DNA of 64,000 nucleotides, from contig OX485807.1 in the NCBI GenBank assembly GCA_950295325.1, forward strand, positions 27,375,666 to 27,439,665, in the 5' to 3' direction. Every line of letters starts with the position of its first letter. Position 1 is the first letter of the stretch. The position numbers were made by a program, and so were the translations under genes. The notes under the pieces are model-generated. The model made no database searches. It was not told where the DNA came from and worked only from the letters and a program-made list of their open reading frames with translations. Source of the stretch: Polytrichum commune. Taxonomy: Eukaryota > Streptophyta > Polytrichopsida > Polytrichales > Polytrichaceae. Positions 12,887-22,869 of the stretch are shown here, in pieces.

Positions 12887-12890
12887 TTAG

Positions 12891-13264
12891 CGTCACCAAC
12901 TCGAATGGTATTGCTCCATGCCTAATTGCAAACCCACACTAAATGATAACCCAACAATATTTTTCATTCCTTGTGATTTTATTTATTTATTTATTTGGGC
13001 AGGGGGGAGGGGGGTTATAGATTTAGAGTGTTGCAATTATTGTCACATATAAAGTGATTTTTCATCCAAGTTTCAATCATCCATGACAATATTTCATCAC
13101 AAGTTGGTGACAAGCGAAGGTAGGGTTTTACCCCAATGGATGAACTCATCCATCATCCAGCACAATATTTGTTCACTTTTTCATAAGAAGTGTCATCCTA
13201 AACCCTAAAAATCACTACCGTGACATAAAAAATACCATGTGACACTAAATATCACATTTAGTGT
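12891..13264. repeat. Dispersed repeat, copy 2 of 2 (partner at 0.57 kb)
   Basis: Direct-orientation partner of 565-866, with extra TTTA and G-rich insertions near 12979-13014. It begins within a few bases of the right end of MITE C. This suggests repeated insertion into the same repeat family or joint mobilisation. Confidence 0.7.
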
Positions 13265-13611
13265 ATTTGTTTTCTTCAAGTGAGGGGTTGAACCCCCCCC
13301 CACCCCCACTTCTTCTGCCACCTCTATTACTTTACAATGTGACTGGTAGTACAAGGAACCAGAACCTCTTAAGACGTGCATTAGTAAACCTTGGGGGGGG
13401 GGGGGGGGAGGAAAAAAAAACTAAAAAAAAACTACATTCAATTAACAATATGTTCTACAAATCCAAGCCACAAAAACGAGATTAAGATTACGAAACCTCA
13501 AATTGTGACAAGCTTTCCAAAATCGTGCATTCTTCTCACGTAGTAACCTAGGTGTGCATGAAGTAGTTGATGTTGAGGCCCTGGGCTAGATCACATCTTC
13601 ACAATATGAGA
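13265..13611. other. Low-complexity stretch, no gene
   Basis: Contains a C-run near 13290 and a G-run at about 13395-13411 followed by A-runs. The open frame across it is a product of these runs and has no recognisable domain. Confidence 0.5.
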
Positions 13612-14138
13612 TGTTATTCCAAAGATCGATATGGAATATCATGTGTTGGCATTCAGGATAAGCAAGAAGTCAATGTTGAATACTCTGTCAACATCGCCCT
13701 TGGGCTAGATCACATCTTCATTCGGCTGGGGCCTGCCCCTCCCACGCCTCCTCCACTGCCCAATCGTCTTGCTTGCCCCTGCGTGGGAACTCTTCCTCGT
13801 TGGGAAACCAATGTGACAATACCCGGTCACTTAAACCACTAAGCTCCTTTGACATGTGAAGGAAGTCCGTCAATTAACTTGGGAATACGGAAAGGGATGT
13901 CAACTTGAATATTTGTAATTCTGACCTGGTATTTGTCACATTGGTTCCCAACAAGGAGGAGTTCCCACGCAGGTACAAGCATGACGACTGGGCAGTGGAG
14001 GAGGCGTGGGAGGGGCGGGCCCCAGCCGAACGAAGATGTGATCTAGCCCAGGGGCGATGTTGAGAGAGTATCGAGCATTGACTTCTTGCTTATCCCGAAT
14101 GCCAACACATGATATTCCATGTCGGTCTTTGGAATATT
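13612..14138. repeat. Large foldback: ~219-bp arms around a ~90-bp loop
   Basis: Left arm 13612-13830 and right arm 13921-14138 are near-perfect reverse complements. They share GGCATTC(A/G)GGATAAGCAAGAAG, GGGCTAGATCACATCTTC, GTGGGAACTC and CCAATGTGACAAAT/CAATGTGACAATAC. The arms end in unrelated flanks. A transcript would fold into a hairpin of over 200 bp. The left arm repeats GGGCTAGATCACATCTTC a second time just outside (13580-13600). No TIR with target duplication was identified. Confidence 0.85.
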
Positions 14139-14522
14139 ACCAAAACCGTCCAATTGAGGACTCATTTTGAACCACTTTGCACCCAAAAGTAGGTGTTTGA
14201 ATAAAGATGTACGTGACTTAGCTTCTTTATTATTCATTTCCGAGTCTCGTTTGGTACTTGAATAGGATACGACATGCTTCACACATGATGGGGGTTTGTG
14301 TTCTAAATTCTAATTTACCCGCAAGCTCGGAGTGGTGCCTTAAATTTGTAAAGTGGTTTTTATGGGAGGCTCAATACATTATCGACATACATGTGGACTA
14401 GATCATGTCGAAGGGGGGTAATATTTACCCGTCCCAATTGTACCTATCCGGTAGCCTTTAAGGAAATTGGGGGGGGGGGGCTTATGGACACAATTTTTAA
14501 GGCCAAAAGTAAGTGGGGTTTA

Positions 14523-14780
14523 GGGCCACTTTACACTAGAGCTTGAGGGCCCTTGGAACCATAATATACAAATCATGAGTTGGTCAAGAAGTTGGAGATG
14601 GTTCAAGTTCATTTTATACAAGATCACGAAGGCACGAGGGACCGAAAGAAATTCAAACAGATGAAAAATCAACATGGCGTCCTACATGGCAGCAAGTGGA
14701 GAATGTTTCACGGTCTATCGGATGGTTATGTTAGGCCCATCAACAAGAGGTGGTTTTTCATGCAACACTCGGGACCGTGA
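14523..14780. mobile_element. MITE D, left end only, GGGCC-end family
   Basis: GGGCCACTTTACACTAGAG follows TTA at 14520-14522, the same end as MITEs A-C. A clear right end is not found. MITE E begins 110 bp further on and could be nested in it, with a possible remnant end near 15340-15355 (GTGTGTAAAGTGGC). Confidence 0.45.
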
Positions 14781-14890
14781 CAATCATTAAATTATGATTG
14801 GCTTCTAGAAGTAGTATATTTATATGGTCGGATTTGGACACGGATGCATGTTGCGGTCTCTTAGCATGGTCCACTTTCTCTTTACAATAA

Positions 14891-15224
14891 GGGCCACTTC
14901 ACAAACGAGATTGGAGGGATGTGACCATTGCATTCTAAGATCTCTCATCGGTCGAAAAGGCCGAGGCCGTCCAATTTCACTTCACACCTGAAGATAAAGG
15001 CCTAAAGGTCCCAAAGAAATGGTCATGAATGAAACGTCCACATAGATTCCTACATGGCATATTATGGATGATGTTTCATGGTTTGCCGGGATTTGCATCA
15101 GACCTACCTCCATAAGCTTGGCTTGACGCAAATTCCGGCCGATCGTGTCAGTTGAACTTTGGATGAGAGTCGAGGGCCCTCACAACTACACGGTCACGGC
15201 CCTTGGCTCGTGTGTGAAGTGGCC
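14891..15224. mobile_element. MITE E, GGGCC-end family, TAA target duplication
   Basis: GGGCCACTTCACAAACGAG follows TAA (14888-14890). The right end GGCTCGTGTGTGAAGTGGCC precedes TAA (15225-15227). Length is 334 bp. Inside are words shared with MITEs A and C (CGGTCACGGC, CTACATGGCA). No protein. Confidence 0.75.
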
Positions 15225-15563
15225 TAAGGTTGAGGGCCCTTTCGTTGGAAAAAAAAATGGGTTTCAATTTCCCACGGTACGGCCTTTGGATGATTGAGTT
15301 TGGAGGGGCCTTTGGATGATTTTCATCCACCATGGCTCTTGGTCCGTGTGTAAAGTGGCATCATCCTTAATGCACAGCTTTCTTTGCTTTGACCTTAATT
15401 TTGCGGGTTTTAGGCCATTACGGACAACAAATTCATCCTTAATTGGGAGTGTATAGGCCATTACATCCAAAATTGTCCCTTTGCTCTTTAATCGGGGTGT
15501 CTGGCTTGAAGCACATGTTGCATGCTGAGCTGAATTTGAAGATGTTTGTGCAGGGTTTATTAA

Positions 15564-15964
15564 GGGCCAGTTCACATGGGAACCCAAGTCCCAAGTCCCA
15601 AGTCTCACTTATGTTAGCAAGTCCCAAAATGGAGACGAAGTTCCAATATTTGAGCCCTCCATAAACTATTAAAATATGATTAATTTATCATTAAAGTCCG
15701 GTCGGGATTATTTCATGCAAAAAATATTTATGGGACTTGTGTTGAGAGTTGGGTCTGGTTTTGTGCTCAACCCAACTCTCAACACAAGTCCCGAGCCTCA
15801 CCTCCAAAAAACGTTGCCATGTGGACATCCATGTCATACTTGGGGGCTTAGGACTTGGGACCCTATGTGAGGTGGTAAGTCCCAATTTCCATGCTCTCGA
15901 CGGCTAAGATTGCATAGATTGACCTCAAGTGACTTAGGACTTGGGATTCCGTGTGAACCAACCC
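15564..15964. mobile_element. MITE F, GGGCC-end subfamily with AAGTCCCAAGTCCC ends, TAA target duplication
   Basis: The left end GGGCCAGTTCACATGGGAA follows TAA (15561-15563). The right end ATTCCGTGTGAACCAACCC precedes TAA (15965-15967). The terminal repeats extend inward as CCCAAGTCCCAAGTC / GACTTAGGACTTGGG. At 15731-15793 there is a second, internal hairpin: a perfect 23-bp stem starting GGGACTTGTGTTGAGAG with a loop of about 15 nt. Confidence 0.75.
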
Positions 15965-15967
15965 TAA

Positions 15968-17445
15968 TTTATGTCTTGTAGGATAATAGACTTGTTGTAA
16001 AATGCAGTATTTAGTTATGAACGATTAGTTTGTAACTTGTTGATTTAATATGCAAACAATTCAAATAACAACCTTGTCTAGGTACCTATGTTGGTACAAC
16101 CACAATTTTTCTCATGTTGTAAGAATTTGTGGGTTGTGGCCAAGAATTTGTGGCAACCATATACGTTGAAGGTGAGAACCTTGAGTTGGAAACCCTTTTT
16201 GGTTTAAAATCTGAATATTTTAAAAGTGTTTTTTAACCTTGAAATTAGCATCAGGGAGTTTGAATCAGTCTAGTGAGATTGAGTTGGGTGGAATCAACCT
16301 TACACATGTACTAGGAAAGAAACAACTTGGAGATGGTTATCCAATAGAGTTAGTTGTAGAGTAAAGTGGACGAAGCCGTGGATTAAGTCCTAAACCACGA
16401 GTTTATGAGGATTAACACAAAGTCACCCAAGTTTTCCTAATGCTTAAATTATCGTACACAAAGAGTGGTGTCGGGCTACTAAAAACCGGTTTTCTAGTTT
16501 ATCCTTCTATGATGGGTGGGCCAAGCTAAGTTTGCATAGGCTGATCATGAATTTAGGACAACACATCCCATGCACATACCATGTTGTAGATCCTTAAATG
16601 GTTTTTTCAGATGGCAAGAGGAGGTCCCATACATATCACCCAACTTCCAAAATAGGTTCCGATACACAATGATCCAACAAGCTCTTAATGAAAGAGTTTT
16701 CTCAACAAGGATAAAAAACCCACAATTTCATCCCATTCTCGAGGGACTTTATGGTTAACTCTAATACGAAAGCCTATGTTTAAGTCTTCGATCTCATCAT
16801 ACAAACATGTTTTTTATCATACACATGAGGATCGTTGGTTAATTACAACTCTTGTTTAAGTAACATTGGACATGTATTGGTTAAGTAACCCCCGAATCTA
16901 TGGCTCGGTGGATGCATCAATGCACTTTCAATATTTCTAAACTCCACATGGTTAAATGTTGTGTGACTCAAAATATCAAAGCATGGGGTCATTTCATTCT
17001 CGGTGTTGGCTTATTTTGCCTTGCGTTTCAATGTGTTCCATTGATAAAGTATAAGAAAACGAGATCAAAGCATCCATTCGAATACTTATGCTAATCATGT
17101 ATGCATGGGCACTTGTGTTGGAAGATTTTTTTATCATACAACTCAAACATGTTGTAATTATGCTCTATTGGGGCTTGGCCTATATTTTACATAATAAAAC
17201 TTATGCCAACCATGGAGTAAGGTATGTGGACCTTATGTCATCACTCTGCTTGGTTGGATAATTATAAATAAATAAATAACCAACATTGAGCAATTCTTTA
17301 TGAATTTAAGTTTGTCGGCCCTACCTTGTTCAAGAATCCTCTTGATGCAAGGTGGGGTTTACTACTTACCTTGCGGTGGATGGGCTCTTGGCTTTCTACT
17401 TATCTAGCTAGTTTTTTTCTGACAAGTAAAGAGAAGATTTCACAA
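15968..17445. other. No gene recognised
   Basis: AT-rich intergenic DNA. Short open frames (for example 16570-16758 and 16900-17094) have no domain, no splice context and no continuation. Confidence 0.55.
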
Positions 17446-17510
17446 TGGGAATCGAACCGCCAACCACTCCATTCGGAAATGAGTACCTCTTCACTATCAC
17501 CCGGTAGTTT
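17446..17510 (-). mobile_element. tRNA-derived SINE-like fragment
   Basis: On the minus strand the motif GGCGGTTCGATTCCC (17447-17461) matches a Pol III B box / T-arm. Before it lies ACTCAT-TTCCGAA-TGGAGT, which resembles an anticodon arm, and AGTGAAGAGGTAC, which resembles a D-arm/A-box region. Complete cloverleaf stems cannot be formed, so a functional tRNA gene is unlikely. A tRNA-derived SINE head is the best reading. I found no clear poly(A) tail or target duplication. Confidence 0.35.
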
Positions 17511-17741
17511 AGGGTCGTCTTGGATCGCTGGACACTTATATATTGAATGGTGTGTATGACAAGGTTTCTATAGTAAATACATCAAGAAAACACCAAACAG
17601 ACGTGTTGTAAAAAACACACGTTGTAGAAAGTTGGACTATGCACTCGAAACACATACACCATTCTAGGTTCAACAACTAACACAATTGAAAAGGATAAAG
17701 ATGGGAAAACAATGTAGAACGTGAAAACCCACAATCTAATC

Positions 17742-18122
17742 TTACATAAAATTTCCATGCGAACTCCCAACTCTAGGTAAAACTTCAAATGGCGATCTTT
17801 GTGATTTGCAATTGCTTATAAGTGGATGAAACGATTCCCGATTCGATGCAAATGATTTAATTTCGTCCGTGGAGTTTGAGGTGCATACATCAATTAATAG
17901 GGTCATCAGGTCGTTTAAAGTGGCATCATCAAAACACTTCCCAATATGGGTTCCTGTATTGAAGGATAACCATGCATTAACTTTGTAAAAAGTTATGCAC
18001 TCGATATCTTCCCTATGAATTGGGGTCAACATTGCATCATAAATACTCGAGCCTTTGATTTGTGGAGTCGAGGTCGAGGTTTCAAAGAGATGAGATAGGA
18101 TGCATGTTTTTTCATTTAGTCC
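17742..18122 (-). CDS. Unrecognised open reading frame, doubtful
   Basis: An uninterrupted minus-strand frame of about 127 codons from the first ATG (near 18122). A longer version would need a GTG start. The composition is protein-like (KVNAWLSFNTGTHIG, FDDATLNDLMTLLIDVC) but I recognise no family, and no intron signals link it to other frames. It lies in repeat-rich DNA. Most likely a remnant of an element or chance. Confidence 0.15.
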   Translation of the reverse strand, partial: GLNEKTCILSHLFETSTSTPQIKGSSIYDAMLTPIHREDIECITFYKVNAWLSFNTGTHIGKCFDDATLNDLMTLLIDVCTSNSTDEIKSFASNRESFHPLISNCKSQRSPFEVLPRVGSSHGNFM

Positions 18123-18791
18123 CATTTTGAAATGTGTGGAGGAGGCTATGAACACTTTACAAAGTATGCATGAACGATATTTGGTAGGACCTATAAGGTA
18201 GAAGCATGATTCACACTTACCACGGAGACTCTTTGAGCATTATGGTCCTTCAACTAAACCAAACAATTTACATAGTATTTCAGGTGGATCAAGTAATTAC
18301 GTTATGAGCATAATGACACTAAGACTGCACCCGCCTTATACTTCTCCAAGTTTTGCGTAAAATCTCTTAGGCGATCGCTTATAGGCTCCTCTACTATAAT
18401 GTTATCATGAACAATATTTTCAATGAACGATGTCGAGATGAAGAGTGCTTCCTAAACCTTTTGGTGACACTAATTTTGTAATGTAAAAAAATTGAGTATC
18501 ACCTTCACTCCTTTCCCACATGCACTATTAACCCTCCCTCATTAATAGGGAAAAATCATGTCCCTACTAGTATATATCCCTAGTAATATGTACTATGTTA
18601 ATAAGAACGATATTAGTACTAAGAAATTATAGCATTATAGCAAGTTTCACTAACAACCATAAGAAGTGTAGACCTTATAGGACACTAATAAAGGACTCCA
18701 ATGGACGAGTACAAGGAGTAAATAGTACTAAAGTGGCATTGAAGAATGTTGTAAGACTCCCTTTTGATATTGTACGGGCACGAGTAAAAGA

Positions 18792-19041
18792 CTACAGTTG
18801 TTTTGTCTAATTAGTGCGGGTGGGAATCTCATGTTGGTTGGAATTTAGTGTGGCCCACGTTAATTTTATACTACTTGCCTTGCCTTGCCTTGGTTTTCAT
18901 CCAAATATGTAGATGAAAACACTCACACTAAATTTTCACATTGGAAATTGCGATGGGCCACTTCAAATTATAATAAAAAAAGAAGTGGTGTGGGTAACTG
19001 GGAATGAGTGTGGCCTGAACTAATTAGACAAAACAATGTAG
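18792..19041. mobile_element. Small TIR element, 250 bp
   Basis: The left end CTACAGTTGTTTTGTCTAAT continues ...TAG (18792-18814), and the right end CTAATTAGACAAAACAATGT continues ...AG (19020-19041). They are inverted repeats differing by one gap. The interior repeats the word pair AGTGTGGCCCACG / TGTGGGT and is AT-rich. Similar internal words recur at 34725-34990. No open frame. The target duplication is not clear. Confidence 0.6.
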
Positions 19042-21219
19042 TTTTGGCACGCAAACATAGCCGTTTTCACTCAACGTTTTGTAGATGTATGCACGATGGT
19101 TGTTGTCCCTCAACAATATCAATATGTCCACATTGAGAACATCAAAATGGCATTTTCCCCGACATATCATCATTTTATAATTACATTGTTTATGGTATAT
19201 AGTTATTGTTGAATTTACACAATGTTATTACGTTTTGCTATACATATCATTTTGTTACCAACAAATGTCAATTAAGTTGCATGGACAATGTAGAACATAT
19301 ACATCCTTACTTGATCCAAAAAGCCATTACAAGTAAGAAGTTATAGTGCACTGTGACATTGAATACCCTAAACTTGTAGTGTAGTTGTTTCTATTTTTTG
19401 ATTCATACTCTATAAATAACATCAAAGACCTTAAATTAGTATAGTGAAGTCTAGTCTGAATGAATCGGCCATCAACCTCATAAGGGTTTTTTTTAGAAAC
19501 TAGAGCCCCACATTTATGCCTGAGGGCATTTTTACACGAAATCCACTAGGCCATAGCTTTTAAAGTTGAGAATCCTTGAATTCTCATTGGTTGAGAGTGT
19601 CATAGGTCCCTGCTCTAGGTTTACATGATGGTAATTTTTAACCACATCCCATGACATCTTTAGTGGTTGAAAAAATGTTCATGGAATCCCACATGGCAAG
19701 TATGGATGAAGCTAGTTGGGAGTTTGGTCGGGACAACTCTTGAAAGTAGGCCTAACGAAATTTGCATCATGAAATTGGATTTACATTAAGGGCTTGAGCA
19801 ATTTGAAAGGGTTTCACAAATCACATGATGACACATGACAATTTTTATTTTTTATTTTTTATTTTTAGTTAGCAGATGCCGAATGAAACCCACACATAAG
19901 GTAGAGGGTGCTAAAACCACTACCCCCCCACCCACCCACCCAAAACCAACACCTATAAATGCCTCCCAATCACCAACACTCTACTACCTTGAAGTGTTTC
20001 CCATGGTGTAGGAGTGTATGGGCCCACGGACTGAAGCTTTTAGGTGCCATTAGTGGTGTCACCTCATAGCAACCTCCACTACCTCCATGTAGGGTAGGTA
20101 ATGGGCTTCACTCTATCTCGGGTTGGTTCAAGGTGGGTTTAGGGTGGCTGCTTGTCAATGCCAATTCTAGCCATTCTATACATTGCAGGGAGGGGGGGGG
20201 GGGGGTTATAACCATTACATTCACAAAGTCACAGAGGTAGGCTCACAAAGCACAAAGGGGGTTGGTACCCATAATGCAAGGTGATGATTTTGCAAGCGAA
20301 CTGGGTGAGATCACGAAGGTGGCCATATGGCATTGCACACGGTTACTAGCTGGGCTATGATCTAGCTTGGGTCTAGTACCCAACTATGTTGTGTTGGTTC
20401 TAGGCAATGAAGGTGGGGGTCCTCATCATATCCAAGGTCGTCATACATGGGGGCTGTATATTGGTTTAAGGAAACTAGTGGTTTTGACTTTGAATATTCA
20501 TCAAATATCTAATTGAGTCTAAAAATAAATTTCTTCCTTTATACCTATGTTTAGAACAAAGGCTAATATGATTACATATTGTTTTTATATCAACCATGTA
20601 GCCATATGTATGTGCAATAGCTTAAAAGTGTTGGGTTCAAGCACCCTCTACCTCAGGTTATTTGACCCAAGGCTATGGCGGTTCGTCGAAAACATTCTTC
20701 ATGGCAATGGAGGATTTGTTTCGGAAGGAGCTTGCGAGCAGATGGACTCATTGCGCCGCAAAGCTTTCAATGTGTTCAAGAACTTTGAGGTGGTCATGAG
20801 GAGCTGATCTTGCGAGTGACCGGAAGCGACGTTTTTGTAAATAAGCTTATTATTCTCCTGAAATTTGGAGCAAATTTCCCGGGAGATGCGGGGCGAATAT
20901 ACATACGAATTAACTCGCTCGAACTCACCGGGCGGGAGGCGGCATCTTGAAATCACCAGAGCCCGGGAAATCCGCATCGGTGGAAGTTGTGAAGGAAGTA
21001 CATAGAGAAGTAGTTTACTGCACATCGGATGGCGTGAGATTCGACGGGAAAACCTGGTGGAGGACTAACTTAAGTTAACTTAGAGACTGACTTAACTTAA
21101 CTTAGAGGCGCCGCGCGCGGGAATGAACAGGAAATCAAGCCCGGCAGAGAGAGTTAAAACGGAGAACGGGAGATCCGGATGCAATTACTAAATGGAGGTC
21201 TGACACTGGCAGGCAGGCT
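19042..21219. other. No gene recognised
   Basis: Contains a C-rich run (19922-19942), a G-run near 20190-20203 and a short repeated motif AACTTAAC(T)TTAACTTAGAG at 21064-21107. An open frame at 20640-20805 (FVSEGACEQMDSLRRKAFN) is protein-like but unsupported. GC content rises from about 20.7 kb toward the polygalacturonase gene. Confidence 0.5.
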
Positions 21220-22413
21220 TATCTCACTGTTCACGAATTGCGAGGATGTTGTGTGACAGTTGCTTGCTAGGGAGATGCTTTGAGTTTGCTTTACTTTGCG
21301 GAGTTCAATATACATCGGACTTATTGCAGCGGGACCGATTGACATGCATGCAGTTAATGATTTGCCGATTGAACGTCATGAGTGAGGAAGGCCAAATCTG
21401 GACTGTGATGTGAACGTGAGGAGAGTGCCGGCCTACACACACAAGGTTGATGCTGAATTATAGAGGATGAAATGCAATGAAAATGATTTCAAAGTCCGGG
21501 AAATTGAATTGCTTCTGGGACTAACCATACAACAATCAAGATGGTGTCGAAATGGAGCGGAGTGCGGTGGCCTCCGTCAGATAGAGGATAATATTAATTT
21601 TGATGGTCCAATTGGAAGAAAGACTTGAATAATAGGAAAGGAAGCTAATCTGTAAGGGAGTTGTAGAAGGGACACTGCGCCTCATTTTCAACTAAATTGT
21701 AAGACCAATATATTACGTGTAGGATTGGGATCCACCGCCGAATTTCATCGGTTCCACTCTATAGCAAGAAAGGCCTCTTTGAGAGCATCAAATATATATA
21801 TATATTTTACCGATGTCGCAATTGAACTGCCACTATCTCACACCAATCACGAGGATGTTATTTAACTGTTGCTTGCTAGGGAGATGCTTAACTTATTTGC
21901 TTTGCTCTGCGGAGATATAGCGGAGTTCTTGCGGGACAGTGATATCATGCAGCTAATTCCCCGGTTGAACTTCCTGAGAGGAGGAGGCCGAACTTGGACT
22001 ATGATGTATGAACACGAGGAGAGTACCGCTGGCCTGCAGAATGTCTATTTGGTTCTTAATTCATCTTGGCGTTGGCTTATTGGCCTTCTGTCTCAGAAAA
22101 AGGAAAAACAAGAAGAAGGTAAGTTGATGGTGCAATTTAACGGATGCAATGGAGGCTGCAGCCTGTGGCGATTAATTACCGATGTCGTGATCAATTACCA
22201 ATATCTCACTGTTCACGAATCACGAGGATGTTCATGTGTTAACAGTTGCCTGCTAGGAAGATGCTTATTATTTGCTTAAGCTTTGCGGGGATATATCCGA
22301 GTTCCTTCGGGACATTGATTATATGCATGCAGCTAATTTCGCGATTGAACCTCCTGATGAGTGGAGGAGGCCGAACCTGGAGTCTGACTACAGCAAAGTG
22401 CCGACCTGCAGAG
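21220..22413. repeat. Three-copy direct repeat upstream of the polygalacturonase gene
   Basis: Copies at about 21220-21437, 21834-22039 and 22202-22413 share TATCTCAC, ACGAGGATGTT, TTGC(C/T)TGCTAGG(G/A)AGATGCTT, TTTGC(G/T)GAG, ATGCAGCTAAT, GATTGAAC and GGAGGCCGAAC. A linked word CCGATGTCG(C/T) occurs at about 21810, 22179 and 22482. The spacing is unequal (614 and 368 bp). Open frames across it are interrupted in every copy, so it is not an intact coding repeat. It lies in the presumed promoter region of the downstream gene. Confidence 0.75.
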
Positions 22414-22869
22414 GGTTGATGCCGCAATATAGACGCCAGAGGATGCATTCGAGGCAGCCTGTTGCTTGTGACAATTAATTTCCGATGTCGCAATTTTTTG
22501 TATGGAGCCGAATAGAAAGGTATGGAGAATGTTCCATAAAGAAGGAGGCACATGCAGCGTCTTTTGCGCCAAGGAGGTTGGACTGTAGCCCGGGTGGCCT
22601 CGTGTGGCTGTTTCTGGAATGCGGGCCAGAGCTCGTGCTGCTCGGCGTGGCGCGCCAACGAGGATATCGGAGAAGGTGCTTTTCTGTGAGTCTCAAAGCC
22701 AAATACCTCACTTGTTGTTCGGAGGCAGCACAAAGTTTCTCAGTGGCCAGCTCACGCAGGTCATGTGGTGTGCGCTTTGTCCAGGGATGTCGAGTAGTAC
22801 TACTCGTCCGCAGCTCGAGATCTGATCGCTTTGTCAAACCATACCGTCAAAGCTTTCCTGCAGGCTACA

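Noticed and set aside
22831-22869. Upstream in-frame TTG start of the polygalacturonase
   Set aside because: Plant nuclear genes rarely start at TTG, and the ATG at 22870 already gives a proper signal peptide.
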